From NCBI RefSeq assembly GCF_003254505.1, contig NZ_QFYP01000001.1, positions 418,001-482,000 of the forward strand: a stretch of DNA of 64,000 nucleotides, read 5' to 3'. Position numbers and translations under genes: made by a program. Shown here piece by piece: positions 40,044 to 53,446 of the stretch; within the stretch, counting starts at the first letter, position 1, and every line of letters starts with the position of its first letter. Origin of the DNA: Phenylobacterium hankyongense. GTDB taxonomy: Bacteria > Pseudomonadota > Alphaproteobacteria > Caulobacterales > Caulobacteraceae. Below the pieces are notes generated by a model, which was not told the DNA's origin, did not search any database, and saw only the letters and a list, made by a program, of their open reading frames with translations.

Positions 40044-40685
40044 ATGAACGACCTGATCCTCACCACCTTCGACTGGGTTCCCGAGATGCCTCGGGGCTTT
40101 GTGCGTGACATCCGCGTGCGTTGGGCGCTGGAGGAGGCCGGGCTGGCCTACCGCGTCGAGAGCGTGCCGTTCGGCGATCGGAACGCCGGACACTTCGCGC
40201 ACCAACCCTTTGGTCAGGTGCCGTGGCTGACCGATGGCGACCTCTCGATCTTCGAGAGCGGCGCGATCCTGCTGCACCTCGGCGAGCGTAGCGATGCGCT
40301 GTTGCCGGCCGATCCGCGCGGTCGCAGCGACGCCAAGGAATGGCTGTTCGCGGCCCTGAATTCCGTTGAGATGGCGAGCCTGCCCTGGGCCCTGTTGGCG
40401 TTCTCGGGGGAGCGCGAGGATACCGCGGCCTGGAAGCTTTTGGACGGATTCCTCAAGGTTCACCGACTCCAGCATATGGAGCCGGTCCTGGCGGGACGCG
40501 AATGGCTCGCCCAGAGCTTCTCCATCGCCGACATCCTCATGGCCGACGTGCTTCGCCTTGTTGATCGGTTCGACGGGCTAACGAAATATCCCGCTTGTCG
40601 CGACTATGTGGCGCGCGCCACGGCCCGACCGGCCTTCGCGAAGGCTTACGCAGATCAGATGGCGCATTTTGCGGCGGCGGACTAA
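40044..40685 (+). CDS. Glutathione S-transferase family protein
   Basis: The 213-residue product has an N-terminal thioredoxin-like domain (FGQVPWLTDGDLSIFESGAIL, the cis-Pro and the ES glutathione-gamma-glutamyl contact) and an all-helical C-terminal domain (FSIADILMADVLR). Substrate unknown. GAGGA precedes the ATG. The codon use here and in the next gene (more T- and A-ending codons, e.g. 40040-41350) looks slightly less GC-biased than the surroundings. Confidence 0.9.
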   Translation: MNDLILTTFDWVPEMPRGFVRDIRVRWALEEAGLAYRVESVPFGDRNAGHFAHQPFGQVPWLTDGDLSIFESGAILLHLGERSDALLPADPRGRSDAKEWLFAALNSVEMASLPWALLAFSGEREDTAAWKLLDGFLKVHRLQHMEPVLAGREWLAQSFSIADILMADVLRLVDRFDGLTKYPACRDYVARATARPAFAKAYADQMAHFAAAD

Positions 40686-40746
40686 GACGACCGGCGCGCC
40701 CTTCGGACCTGACACCTCGGCGCGATCCGTCGGGCGAATTGCCTGA

Positions 40747-41277
40747 TCAGGCAGGAACGTATGTGAGCCTGATCGCGTCCTCGCCGATCAGGTCGTTGGC
40801 CACGAGGCGGAGCGGCGGCCGGGGACCGGCGAAGAAGGGCTTGCCGTGGCCGAGCACGACGGGGCGGATGTAGAGTCGATATTCATCGATGAGACCAAGA
40901 TCGGTCAGGCTTCGCGCCAGGTCCGGGCCGCCAACCTGAATCTCGCCGGCGAGCTCCGCCTTCAGCCCGCGCACCACCGCCTCGACGTCATCCCCGACAA
41001 GTGTGGCGTTGGGGCCGACGGACTTCAACGAGCGCGACACGACCCATTTCGGTTGGCGCCGCCACGCCGCCGCGAAGTCACGTTCCGCCGCGTCCCACTC
41101 GGGATCGTCTTCGTCCCAGTAGCGCATGACCTCGTACAAGCGGCGGCCGTACAGACTGCCGGTCAGCCCGCCCACCTCCTCGCAGAAGTGACGAAAGAGG
41201 GCCGGACCGGGCGCGAATCTGTCGTGGTCGACGTAGCCGTCCAGGGACTGGTTCAAGCCGAAGAAGAGCTTCGCCAT
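40747..41277 (-). CDS. Dihydrofolate reductase-fold (RibD C-terminal) protein
   Basis: The 176-residue product starts AKLFFGLNQSLDGYVDHDRF and has GSLYGRRLYEVM and GEIQVGGPDLARSLTDLGLIDEYRLYIRPVVLGHGKPFF (in parts), the RibD_C pattern of small bacterial NADPH-dependent reductases of unknown substrate. The start at 41277 is set by the conserved N-terminus. It is not the folate enzyme of thymidylate synthesis, which is at 44569. Confidence 0.9.
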   Translation of the reverse strand: MAKLFFGLNQSLDGYVDHDRFAPGPALFRHFCEEVGGLTGSLYGRRLYEVMRYWDEDDPEWDAAERDFAAAWRRQPKWVVSRSLKSVGPNATLVGDDVEAVVRGLKAELAGEIQVGGPDLARSLTDLGLIDEYRLYIRPVVLGHGKPFFAGPRPPLRLVANDLIGEDAIRLTYVPA

Positions 41278-41380
41278 GCTGCAATGTCTCCACCCTGGAC
41301 GCTTCAGAATAGCCTTAGCCGCGGTTATGCAGAAGTGAGCGATCACGAACTCATATGGAGCGAAGACGTTCGCCGCACCT

Positions 41381-41851
41381 ATGCGCAAACAGATCTATCT
41401 CGACTGCGACGGCGTGCTCGCCGACTTCGACAAGGCCGCCGAGCAGGTGCTGGGCCTGCCGCCCCGGGCGTTCGAGAAGCGCCACGGGCTCGCCCTGTTC
41501 TGGACACGGCTGGCCGGCGCGGACGGCTTCTTCGAGAGCCTCGACCCGCTCCCCGACGCCTTCGAGCTCTACGGGGCGGTGCGGCATCGGGACCCGATCA
41601 TCCTGACCGGCCTGCCGCGCGGCGCCTGGGCCGAGCCGCAGAAGCGCCGGTGGGCGGAGCGCCACTTCCCCGGCGTGCCGGTGATCACCACCGCCGCCGC
41701 CCTGAAGCGCGAGCACTGCCATCCCGGCGACGCCCTGGTCGACGACCGCGCCAGGTTCCGCCACCTCTGGGAGGCCGAGGGCGGCGTCTTCGTCCATCAC
41801 AAGAACGCCCGGAGCTCCATCGCGGAACTCCGGGCGAAAGGCTATCTCTAG
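41381..41851 (+). CDS. HAD-superfamily 5'(3')-deoxyribonucleotidase-like protein
   Basis: The 156-residue product opens YLDCDGVLADFDKAAEQVLG, motif I of the HAD superfamily (DxDG) in the form seen in deoxyribonucleotidases, with motif II Thr in IILTGLPRG, Lys in QKRRWAERHF, and acidic motif IV in ALVDDRARF. It probably dephosphorylates a small substrate such as a deoxynucleotide. The start overlaps a stretch without a good ribosome site. Confidence 0.83.
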   Translation: MRKQIYLDCDGVLADFDKAAEQVLGLPPRAFEKRHGLALFWTRLAGADGFFESLDPLPDAFELYGAVRHRDPIILTGLPRGAWAEPQKRRWAERHFPGVPVITTAAALKREHCHPGDALVDDRARFRHLWEAEGGVFVHHKNARSSIAELRAKGYL

Positions 41852-41855
41852 GCGC

Positions 41856-42839
41856 CTACCAGAACAGGTTGCGGACCACCTGGACGACCTGGCCGCCGTA
41901 TTCGTCGATCAGCAGGACGTCGGAGCCCACGCGCACCCAGGCGTAGCCAGGAGGCGGCTCCGGCAGGCCGTAGTTCCACCAGTCCATCAGCCGGTACTGG
42001 TCGCCGTACCAGCCGCGCGGGAGGATGTCCCCGTAGCTCCAGCTGCGGGCGTAGAAGCCGTAGGGCGCCTGGTAGAAGCCGCCGCGGTAGCGCTGCGGGC
42101 TGCGATAGACCGACGGGTAGCTCCGCCGGTCCCAGCGCGGCTGGCCGTGGTCGCCGCCCTGCCGCCAGCCCGACCGGTCGCCGCGGTCGTCGCCCCGATC
42201 CTGGTAACCCCGGCCCTGGTATCCGCGCCCTTGGTCGCCCCGGCTCTGGTCGCCCCGGCCCTGGTCGCCGCGGCGCGGATCGCCCGTCCAGCCCTGGCGG
42301 TCGCCGCGGCGGTCCTGGCCGCCCCACGTCTGCTGCGGTTGGCCCTCGCCGCCGGGACGCCCGCCGTTCCATTGCGGGCGCTCCGGGCCGGTCCCGGGCT
42401 GACGCGCCTGGCCCTCGCCGCCCTGACGGAAGCCGGCGCCGTTCCACTGGCCCCGGCCCGGCTGCCGCCCGTCCTGTTGGGCGCCCGGCTGTTGGCCGCC
42501 CGGCTGTGGCCGGTCCGGCTGTGGCCGGTCCTGGCCATTCCATTGCGGACGGGCCTGGCCCTCGGCGCCGGGCCGGCCGCCGGTCCACGCCTGTCCGTCG
42601 CCGCGGCCGCGGCCCTGCCAGTTGCGCTCGCCGCCGCCCTGCGGCGCGGCGGTCACCGGCGGCGGCGCGCCTTGCTGCGCCGGGTTGGCGTGCTGGCCGC
42701 CCTGCCCCGCTTCGCGGCCGCGATCTCCGCGCTCGCTTCGGGCGTCGCGACCGCCGCCCCGGTCCTGCTCCTGCGCCAGCGCAGCGTGGCCGGCCGCGGC
42801 CGCCAGCAGCAGGCTGAGCGCTATGATCCTGGTCTTCAT
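41856..42839 (-). CDS. RcnB-family periplasmic protein with long Gln/Gly/Arg-rich region
   Basis: The 327-residue product has a signal peptide (1-22, ALA-QE) and a typical RcnB C-terminus: YVRVGSDVLLIDEYGGQVVQVVRNLFW (shown in part). RcnB in E. coli is a periplasmic factor in nickel/cobalt balance. Between residues about 25 and 230 the protein is low-complexity, with repeats such as GDQGRGDQSRGDQGRGYQGRGYQ and QPDRPQPGGQQ. AGGAG precedes the ATG. Role beyond the envelope is unknown. Confidence 0.85.
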   Translation of the reverse strand: MKTRIIALSLLLAAAAGHAALAQEQDRGGGRDARSERGDRGREAGQGGQHANPAQQGAPPPVTAAPQGGGERNWQGRGRGDGQAWTGGRPGAEGQARPQWNGQDRPQPDRPQPGGQQPGAQQDGRQPGRGQWNGAGFRQGGEGQARQPGTGPERPQWNGGRPGGEGQPQQTWGGQDRRGDRQGWTGDPRRGDQGRGDQSRGDQGRGYQGRGYQDRGDDRGDRSGWRQGGDHGQPRWDRRSYPSVYRSPQRYRGGFYQAPYGFYARSWSYGDILPRGWYGDQYRLMDWWNYGLPEPPPGYAWVRVGSDVLLIDEYGGQVVQVVRNLFW

Positions 42840-42979
42840 CGATCGTCTCCTGGCCGCCCACGCGGCCTCGGGGAATGCCCCTTTACCCCGACATATGGGT
42901 CTTGGCGCCTGAACCGCGCTTGAACGGCGGACGGCGCAGCGCGACCTTGCGGTCCCGACGAGTCGAGAGGCCTTCAGGC

Positions 42980-43522
42980 GTGGCGGCGCATCCCAACGAC
43001 ATCCTCGCCTTCTGGCGCCAGGCCGGCCCGGAAAAGTGGTTCAAGCACAAGCGCGCCTTCGACGAGGCGATCCGGCTGAAGTTCGAACCGGTGCACCACG
43101 CCGCCGCGCGCGGCGAGTACGACGGCTGGCTGGACACCGCCGACGGGGCGCTGGCCCTGCTGGTCCTGCTCGACCAGTTCCCACGCAATCTCTACCGCAA
43201 CTCCGCCCACGCCTTCGCCACCGACCCCAAGGCCCGCAGCATCGCCCGCGCCGCGGTCGAGGCCGGCTACGATACCGCCGTCGAGCCGGTCCTGCGCCAC
43301 TTCTTCTACCTGCCGTTCGAGCATTCCGAGGACCTGGCCGACCAGGACTTCGGCCTGGCGCTGTGCGCCGAGGCCGGCGACGGCGAGAACCTGAAGTGGG
43401 CGAAGATCCACCGCGACATCATCGCCCGCTTCGGCCGTTTCCCTCATCGCAACCGCGCGCTAGGACGGGCGACGACTCCCGACGAGCAGGCGTTTCTTGA
43501 CGAGGGCGGGTTCGCGGGCTGA
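42980..43522 (+). CDS. DUF924 family protein
   Basis: The 180-residue product starts at GTG 42980 and has [49 protein letters not shown] and [17 protein letters not shown] (in parts), hallmarks of DUF924, an all-helical TPR-like family of unknown role. Upstream in-frame starts exist but add non-conserved sequence; AGAGG lies ten bases before the GTG. Confidence 0.87.
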   Translation: MAAHPNDILAFWRQAGPEKWFKHKRAFDEAIRLKFEPVHHAAARGEYDGWLDTADGALALLVLLDQFPRNLYRNSAHAFATDPKARSIARAAVEAGYDTAVEPVLRHFFYLPFEHSEDLADQDFGLALCAEAGDGENLKWAKIHRDIIARFGRFPHRNRALGRATTPDEQAFLDEGGFAG

Positions 43523-43602
43523 GGCTGTTAGCAACCTGCAATCTCGACTCTGCGGACGGTGCGAATCAGGACCGAATCACCCGGTTATCCGAGGTCTCGC
43601 CC

Positions 43603-44448
43603 ATGAACGCTCAGGTCGCCTTCGTCCCGCGCTATGAAGCCGCCGCCGACCATCCCGAGCGGCAGTACCTGAACCTGCTCGCCGACATCCTCGACAACGG
43701 CGTGCAGCGCGGCGACCGCACCGGCACCGGCACGCTCGGCGTCTTCGGCCGGCAGATGCGCTTCGACCTGGCGCAGGGCTTTCCCCTGCTGACCACCAAG
43801 AAGCTGCACCGCAAGTCGATCATCCTGGAGCTGCTGTGGTTCCTGCGCGGCGACACCAACGTCCGCTGGCTGCAGGAGCGCGGCGTCTCGATCTGGAACG
43901 AGTGGGCCGACGACGCCGGCGAGCTCGGCCCGGTCTACGGCAAGCAGTGGCGCTCCTGGACCGCGCCGGACGGCCGGGTGATCGACCAGATCGCCGCCGT
44001 GGTCGAGGGCCTGAAGGCCAACCCCAACAGCCGCCGCCACATCGTCTCGGCCTGGAACCCGGCCGAGGTCGAGGACATGGCCCTGCCGCCCTGCCACTGC
44101 CTGTTCCAGTTCTTCGTGGCGGATAGAAAGCTTTCCTGCCAGCTCTACCAGCGCTCGGCCGACGTCTTCCTGGGCGTGCCGTTCAACATCGCCAGCTACG
44201 CCCTGCTGACCCTGATGGTGGCCAAGGTCACCGGCCTGGAGCCCGGCGAGTTCGTCCACACCCTGGGCGACGCCCACCTCTACCTGAACCACCTCGACCA
44301 GGCCCGCCTGCAGCTCTCCCGCGAGCCGCTGCCGCTGCCGGCGATGCGCATCGCCGACAAGACCGACCTGTTCGGCTTCGACTACGAGGACTTCACGCTG
44401 GACGGCTACCGCGCCCATCCGTCCATCGCCGCGCCCATCGCGGTCTAG
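43603..44448 (+). CDS. thyA: Thymidylate synthase ThyA
   Basis: ThyA makes dTMP from dUMP with methylene-tetrahydrofolate. The 281-residue product has [20 protein letters not shown], the catalytic cysteine in [13 protein letters not shown], and [20 protein letters not shown] 16-residue N-terminal extension makes it slightly longer than the usual 264. GAGG precedes the ATG. folA follows, giving the classic pair that makes and recycles folate for thymidine. Confidence 0.97.
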   Translation: MNAQVAFVPRYEAAADHPERQYLNLLADILDNGVQRGDRTGTGTLGVFGRQMRFDLAQGFPLLTTKKLHRKSIILELLWFLRGDTNVRWLQERGVSIWNEWADDAGELGPVYGKQWRSWTAPDGRVIDQIAAVVEGLKANPNSRRHIVSAWNPAEVEDMALPPCHCLFQFFVADRKLSCQLYQRSADVFLGVPFNIASYALLTLMVAKVTGLEPGEFVHTLGDAHLYLNHLDQARLQLSREPLPLPAMRIADKTDLFGFDYEDFTLDGYRAHPSIAAPIAV

Positions 44449-44456
44449 CCATTCCG

Positions 44457-44530
44457 TTGCTCCCCCGTCGGGGGAGCTGTCGGCGCAGCCGACTGAGGGG
44501 GTCCTCCGAGGTCGGCGCTGACTCGCCCCG
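44457..44530. repeat. Dispersed repeat family R1, with an R3 fragment
   Basis: GTTGCTCCCCCGTCGGGGGAG, GTCGGCGCAGCCGAC and TGAGGGGGTCCTCCG match the modules at 37066-37275. It runs into CCCGACAAGCCGGGCGATGACG (44528-44546), a piece of family R3. The stretch separates thyA from folA. Confidence 0.75.
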
Positions 44531-44568
44531 ACAAGCCGGGCGATGACGCGCGGCGCCTGGCGCGCTAG

Positions 44569-45096
<528 letters not shown>

Positions 45097-45154
45097 TCCT
45101 CGCCTATAGTCTTCCAAACGGCCGTTTGAGCCGCAGTATTGGGAGCGCAGACGC

Positions 45155-46066
45155 ATGGACTACCAGCTGGTCGCCGAGGGCCTCGAGTTCCCCGAAGGCC
45201 CGATCGCCCTGGCCGACGGCTCGGTCGTCCTGACCGAGATCAAGGGCCAGCGGCTGACCCGCGTCGCCCCCGACGGCCGCAAGGAGATCCTGGTCGAGAC
45301 CGGCGGCGGCCCGAACGGCGCGGCCATCGGCCCGGACGGCGCCATCTGGATCACCAACAACGGCGGCTCGTTCGAGTGGCTGGACACCCAGGGCCTGACC
45401 ATCCCCGGCCCGACCCCCGCCAGCCATACCGGCGGCATGATCCAGCGCTACGACCTCGCCACCCGCGAGCTCACCACCGTCTACGAGGCCTGCGAGGGCC
45501 GCCGGCTGATCGGCCCCAACGACCTGGTGTTCGACCGGCAGGGCGGCTTCTGGTTCACCGACCACGGCTGCTCGACACCCGAGGGCCGCAAGTTCGGCGG
45601 CCTCTACTACGCCAAGACCGACGGCTCGATGATCAGCCGCCAGCGCGACCACCTGATCTCCCCCAACGGCGTCGGCCTGTCGCCGGACGAGAGCGTGGTC
45701 TACGCCGCCGACACCCAGCTCGGGCGCCTGTGGGCCTTCGACATCGCCCAGCCCGGCGTGCTGGCCCCGCCGCCCGGCTTCGCCCCCGGCCGCGTGGTGC
45801 ACAACCTGGAAGGCTACCAGCTGCTCGACAGCCTGGCGGTGGAGGCCTCCGGCAAGGTCTGCGTGGCGACCATCATCAACGGCGGCATCACCGCCTTCGA
45901 CCCCTCCGGCAGCGTCGAGCACTACCCGTTCCCGGACCTGGTCTGCACCAACATCTGCTTCGGCGGCGCGGACATGACCGACGCCTGGATCACCGCCTCG
46001 TCCACCGGCAAGCTCTACAAGGCCCGCTGGCCGCGCCCGGGCCTCAAACTCAACTTCAACGCCTGA
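45155..46066 (+). CDS. SMP-30/gluconolactonase family protein
   Basis: The 303-residue product has the beta-propeller pattern [20 protein letters not shown] (metal Glu), [19 protein letters not shown] (metal Asn) and [19 protein letters not shown] (metal Asn/Asp), so the divalent metal site of lactonases is intact. It may hydrolyse a sugar or other lactone. GGGAG precedes the ATG. It lies 80 bases before the CYP153 gene on the same strand. Confidence 0.9.
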   Translation: MDYQLVAEGLEFPEGPIALADGSVVLTEIKGQRLTRVAPDGRKEILVETGGGPNGAAIGPDGAIWITNNGGSFEWLDTQGLTIPGPTPASHTGGMIQRYDLATRELTTVYEACEGRRLIGPNDLVFDRQGGFWFTDHGCSTPEGRKFGGLYYAKTDGSMISRQRDHLISPNGVGLSPDESVVYAADTQLGRLWAFDIAQPGVLAPPPGFAPGRVVHNLEGYQLLDSLAVEASGKVCVATIINGGITAFDPSGSVEHYPFPDLVCTNICFGGADMTDAWITASSTGKLYKARWPRPGLKLNFNA

Positions 46067-46145
46067 CCTTTCCCTCCGCGGCTTTCGGGATCATGCTCGC
46101 CTGAACGGCGGTCACCCAAGCCGCCGCGGAAGCGGAGGACCAGCC

Positions 46146-47414
46146 ATGGACGACGGCTCCATCGACGTGAAGCGTGCGGCCCGCGAAGCCGCCTACGCCA
46201 TGCCCCTCGACCAGATCGACCCGGGCGACCCGGAGCTCTTCCGCACCGACACCATGTGGCCCTACTTCGAGCGCCTGCGCGCCGAGGACCCGGTGCACTG
46301 GGCGGTCTCGCCCGAGCCGGACGTCGGCGGCTACTGGTCGGTCACCAAGTACAACGACATCATGGCGGTCGACACCAACCACGAGGTCTTCTCCTCCGAC
46401 CCGACCATCGTGCTGCCGGACCCGAAGGAGGACTTCACCCTCCCGATGTTCATCGCCATGGACCCGCCCAAGCACGACGTGCAGCGCAAGACCGTCAGCC
46501 CGATCGTCGCCGGTCCCAACCTCGCCAAGCTCGAGCCGATCATCCGCGAGCGGGCCGGCGAGATCCTCGACACCTGCCCGATCGGCGAGGAGTTCGACTG
46601 GGTGGACAAGGTCTCCATCGAGCTCACCACCATGACGCTGGCGACCCTGTTCGACTTCCCGTGGGAGGACCGGCGCCTGCTCACCCGCTGGTCGGACATG
46701 GCCACCGCCGCCGAGGATTCGCCGCTGTTCGAGGGCGGCGGCGAGGAGCGCCGGCGCCAGGAGCTGTTCGGCTGCGTCGACTACTTCATGCGCCTGTGGA
46801 ACGAGCGGGTGAACGAGCCGCCGAAGCCCGACCTGATCTCCATGCTCTGCCATGGCGAGGCGACGCGGGACATGGACCGCATGGAGTATCTCGGGAACCT
46901 GATCCTGCTGATCGTCGGCGGCAACGACACCACCCGCAACACCATCACCGGCTCGGTGCTGGCGCTGAACCAGAACCCCGACCAGTACCAGAAGCTCAAG
47001 GACTTCCCGGAACTGATCCCCTCGATGGTCTCGGAGACCATCCGCTGGCAGACGCCGCTGGCCTACATGCGCCGGCGCGCCACGCAGGACTTCGATCTCG
47101 GCGGCAAGACCATCCGCGCCGGCGACAAGGTGGCCATGTGGTACGTCTCCGGCAACCGCGACGAGGAGGTCATCGAGCGGCCGAACGACTACTGGATCGA
47201 CCGCCCGCGGGTGCGCCAGCACCTCTCCTTCGGCTTCGGCATCCACCGCTGCGTCGGCAACCGCCTGGCCGAGCTGCAGCTGAAGATCATCTGGGAGGAG
47301 ATCCTCAAGCGCTTCCCGACCATCGAGGTCACCGGCCAGCCGAAGCGGGTCTTCTCCTCCTTCGTGAAGGGCTACGAACACCTGCCGGTCGTGATCCCCA
47401 CGCGGATCAACTGA
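46146..47414 (+). CDS. Cytochrome P450 of the CYP153 family (alkane / fatty acid terminal hydroxylase)
   Basis: The 422-residue product has WPYFERLRAEDPVHW, SVTKYNDIMAVDTNHEVFSS, MFIAMDPPKHDVQRKTVSPIVAGPNL (in parts), the I-helix VGGNDTTRNTITG, ExxR in SETIRWQTPLAYMRRR, and the heme loop FGFGIHRCVG. These segments match the CYP153 pattern closely. CYP153 enzymes hydroxylate the terminal carbon of medium-chain alkanes, fatty acids or terpenes with a ferredoxin and reductase; no such partner genes are adjacent. GGAGGA precedes the ATG. Confidence 0.92.
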   Translation: MDDGSIDVKRAAREAAYAMPLDQIDPGDPELFRTDTMWPYFERLRAEDPVHWAVSPEPDVGGYWSVTKYNDIMAVDTNHEVFSSDPTIVLPDPKEDFTLPMFIAMDPPKHDVQRKTVSPIVAGPNLAKLEPIIRERAGEILDTCPIGEEFDWVDKVSIELTTMTLATLFDFPWEDRRLLTRWSDMATAAEDSPLFEGGGEERRRQELFGCVDYFMRLWNERVNEPPKPDLISMLCHGEATRDMDRMEYLGNLILLIVGGNDTTRNTITGSVLALNQNPDQYQKLKDFPELIPSMVSETIRWQTPLAYMRRRATQDFDLGGKTIRAGDKVAMWYVSGNRDEEVIERPNDYWIDRPRVRQHLSFGFGIHRCVGNRLAELQLKIIWEEILKRFPTIEVTGQPKRVFSSFVKGYEHLPVVIPTRIN

Positions 47415-47486
47415 CGCGCGAGGATTGACGGCCCCGCTCGCCGGGCCTCAGATGCGCCCCTCAGCCGGGGGGTTGGAGGACTACAG

Positions 47487-47927
47487 ATGCACGACGTCAC
47501 CACACGCCTCGCCGGCGCCGCCCTGGCGCTCGGCCTGCTCGGCTTCGCCGCCGGTTCGGCCGCGGCCGCGGACAAGCCGCTGATGGCGATGATGAACGGG
47601 GCCAGCGAGAAGCCCGCCGCCGCCGATCCGGACGGCAGCGGCATGGCCACGGTCCGCCCCGATCCGGCCAAGGGCCAGGTCTGCTACGACATCAGCGTCA
47701 AGGACATCGCCGTCGCCACCATGGCCCACATCCACAAGGCCGGGCCGGACGCCGCGGGCCCCGTGGTCGTGCCGCTGAAGGCCCCCGGCGCCGACGGCAA
47801 GAGCAGCGGCTGCGCCACCGCCGACGCCGCGGTGATCAAGGACATCCAGGCCAACCCGGCCGGTTACTACGTCAACGTCCACAACGCCGAATTCCCCGCC
47901 GGCGCCATTCGCGGCCAGCTGAAGTAG
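47487..47927 (+). CDS. CHRD domain secreted protein
   Basis: The 146-residue product has a signal peptide (about 1-28, AAA-DK) and a CHRD domain (MNGASEKPAAADPDGSG, MAHIHKAGPDAAGPVVVPL, NPAGYYVNVHNAEFPAGAIRGQL). The family is a periplasmic/secreted beta domain of unknown biochemical role. GGAGG precedes the ATG. Confidence 0.9.
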   Translation: MHDVTTRLAGAALALGLLGFAAGSAAAADKPLMAMMNGASEKPAAADPDGSGMATVRPDPAKGQVCYDISVKDIAVATMAHIHKAGPDAAGPVVVPLKAPGADGKSSGCATADAAVIKDIQANPAGYYVNVHNAEFPAGAIRGQLK

Positions 47928-47937
47928 CGGCGAGCCC

Positions 47938-48199
47938 TCGTCATCCTCCGGTCAGCCGAAGGCTGATCCGGGGGATCCAGCCCAAGGCCTGACTTCAGCG
48001 GCTGAACATGGACGTTGGGATGGGTCGCCCGGACAAGCCGGGCGATGACGACCTTGGAGTCGACCCCGCCCCCACCGGTCATCCCCGCGAAAGCGGGGAC
48101 CCAGGCTTATTTGTTGTGGCGCGGCCCCGCCGGACGCAGCAGATCGCCGGCTTGGAAAACCCAAAACTCCTGGGTCCCCGCTTTCGCGGGGATGACCGG
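47938..48199. repeat. Composite of dispersed palindromic elements (R3 followed by R4)
   Basis: This fills most of the 309-base gap 47928-48236. 47938-48057 is an R3 element: GTCATCCTCCGGTCAGCCGAAGG...CCCAAGG, then GATGGGTCGCCCGGACAAG...GATGACG. 48075-48199 is an R4 element with perfect 31-bp arms (48075-48105 and 48169-48199), core TCATCCCCGCGAAAGCGGGG. Each R4 arm can itself fold as a 7-bp hairpin around GAAA. No gene is seen in the gap. Confidence 0.8.
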
Positions 48200-48236
48200 A
48201 AGTAGGCCCGGACCTCGTCGCGGAAGGCGAGGCCGG

Positions 48237-48527
48237 CTACCCCACGCCGTCGAGGTATTCGATCTCCGGCCGACCGCCGAGCACGGCGGCGAACTTCGGG
48301 CCCGCGGCCTTGAAATAGTCGGTGCCGCCGTGGTGGGTCAGGGCGTCCTGGTCCTTGTAGAGCTCCAGCACCTTGTAGGTGTTGGGCTCGGACCGGCTCT
48401 TGGTCAGCTGATAGGCGACGTTGCCCGCCTCATTGGCCCGCACCTGCTGGGCGAGCTCCGTGAAGAAGGCCTCGAACTCGGAGGCCTTGCCCTCCTGGAT
48501 CCGCAGCGTCGCGATCACCCCGATCAT
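48237..48527 (-). CDS. Antibiotic biosynthesis monooxygenase (ABM) fold protein
   Basis: The 96-residue product starts MIGVIATLRIQEGKASEFEAFF and has AYQLTKSRSEPNTYKVLELYKDQDAL and FKAAGPKFAAVL (in parts), the dimeric alpha-beta barrel of ABM/quinol monooxygenases such as YgiN. A small-molecule oxygenase or a heme-degrading role are both possible. GGGAGG precedes the ATG at 48527. Confidence 0.87.
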   Translation of the reverse strand: MIGVIATLRIQEGKASEFEAFFTELAQQVRANEAGNVAYQLTKSRSEPNTYKVLELYKDQDALTHHGGTDYFKAAGPKFAAVLGGRPEIEYLDGVG

Positions 48528-48606
48528 TCCCGTCCTCCCAAAACACTTGTTTGAAAGGCGACGGTAGAGCGGGGCAGGCGGGGCGGCAAGCGCCCAGCTC
48601 AATGCG

Positions 48607-48894
48607 TCAGCTGCGCTCGTTCCAGCCGTAGGCCACCCAGTGGTGGCCGCCGAGGTGGCGGGCTTCGAGGACGTTGTCGCTGCGGCGGGCGCGGGCGGTG
48701 CGACGGGCCCGCATCGCCAGGCCGGCGAAGGCCAGCAGCGCGCTCGCCATAACGGCGATCACCGCGACGGTGGCGGCGAAGAACACCGCGAGCAGGGCGG
48801 CCACCACGACGGCGGCGGCGGTCGCAAGGGTCCCGGCGATCACAGCCAGGCTGCGAAGGGCGGATCCGTGCCGGGCGGCGAAGTCTTTCACCAT
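48607..48894 (-). CDS. Small membrane protein of unknown function
   Basis: The 95-residue product has two hydrophobic helices (about 15-36 and 38-60), a basic stretch RARRTARARRSD and a C-terminal tail VLEARHLGGHHWVAYGWNERS (shown in part). The aromatic tail looks like a specific feature. Upstream (48895-49009) there is a GTTAACC and one GACTC, but no full CtrA box. Confidence 0.65.
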   Translation of the reverse strand: MVKDFAARHGSALRSLAVIAGTLATAAAVVVAALLAVFFAATVAVIAVMASALLAFAGLAMRARRTARARRSDNVLEARHLGGHHWVAYGWNERS

Positions 48895-49009
48895 GGCGTT
48901 CCTCTGGGCCCCATCACGTGGACTCGGGGCGTGGACCTAAACGAAATATGTCGTCTTCCGGGTTCCCGTCGTCAACCGATGAGAAGGGTTAACGGAACCA
49001 TACATGCGT

Positions 49010-49705
49010 TTATGCCGCGCCTTGCAGCGCCAGTGCGCGCCGTTCGCGCATCACCGCGTCGAAGGCGGCGTTGATCGAAGCCGCCTTGGCCTCGGCGACC
49101 TCGATGAACTCGGCGGGCAGGCCGCGGGCGCGGGCGCGGTCCGGATGGGCCTCCGACAGCTGCGCCTTCCAGGCGGCGCGCAGGTCGGCGTCGGGGGCGT
49201 CGTGCGCCACGCCCAGCACGGTGTAGGGATCGTTGGCCTCGGCCCCCAGGTGGGTGGCCTTCACCCGGCGGAACACCAGCGGGCTCTGGCCGAACAGCTC
49301 CGACACCCGCTCCAGGTAGGCGAGCTCGTCGGCGGTCACCGCCCCGTCGGAGGTGGCCACGTAGAACAGACCGTCCAGCACGTCTTCCAACAGCTGCGGG
49401 CAATGCCGGTAGCGTTTCGACAGCCGCCGCGCATAGCTCTCGAAGCCGCGGGTGGTCTGGCGGGCCAGCTGATAGAGCCGGCGCACATTGCCCATGCTGG
49501 CGGGCTCGGGCTGGAAGACCTCGGCGAAGGTGTCGTACTCGTCGGCGTGGGCGCGGCCGTCGGCCTTCGCCAGTTTCGCCCCAAGCGCCGTCACAGCCGT
49601 GGAGAAGGCCGGGTCTTCGCCGGGCAGGCCGGGCGGGCACTCCGCGCATTCCGCCTCGTCGAGGTTGCGGACGGCGAGGCCAGCGATGTTGCGCCAGAAG
49701 CTCAT
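49010..49705 (-). CDS. TerB-like / J-domain protein (DjlA type)
   Basis: The 231-residue product starts MSFWRNIAGLAVRNLD, has a TerB-type helical domain (FSTAVTALGAKLAKADGRAHADEYDTFAEVF and ATSDGAVTADELAYLERVSELFG, in parts) with the two DGx motifs, and a C-terminal J domain (DPYTVLGVAHDAPDADLRAAWKAQLSEAHPDRARARG) with HPD. This is the layout of DjlA-like cochaperones, here without the N-terminal membrane segment. The start is the first Met of the conserved domain. Confidence 0.85.
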   Translation of the reverse strand: MSFWRNIAGLAVRNLDEAECAECPPGLPGEDPAFSTAVTALGAKLAKADGRAHADEYDTFAEVFQPEPASMGNVRRLYQLARQTTRGFESYARRLSKRYRHCPQLLEDVLDGLFYVATSDGAVTADELAYLERVSELFGQSPLVFRRVKATHLGAEANDPYTVLGVAHDAPDADLRAAWKAQLSEAHPDRARARGLPAEFIEVAEAKAASINAAFDAVMRERRALALQGAA

Positions 49706-49777
49706 GGGAGTAATCGGAAGCCTTAAGACTGTGGCGGCGGCGTGACAACAGCAGCCTTGGCCGGGAGACGTTAAGTT

Positions 49778-53413
<3,636 letters not shown>

Positions 53414-53446
53414 GACCCTGTTTCAACCACCAAGGTTCCTTCCGGC

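Noticed and set aside
40747..41277. RibD-like reductase as the folate DHFR
   Set aside because: It has the RibD_C pattern, while the gene at 44569 next to thyA has the genuine DHFR motifs.
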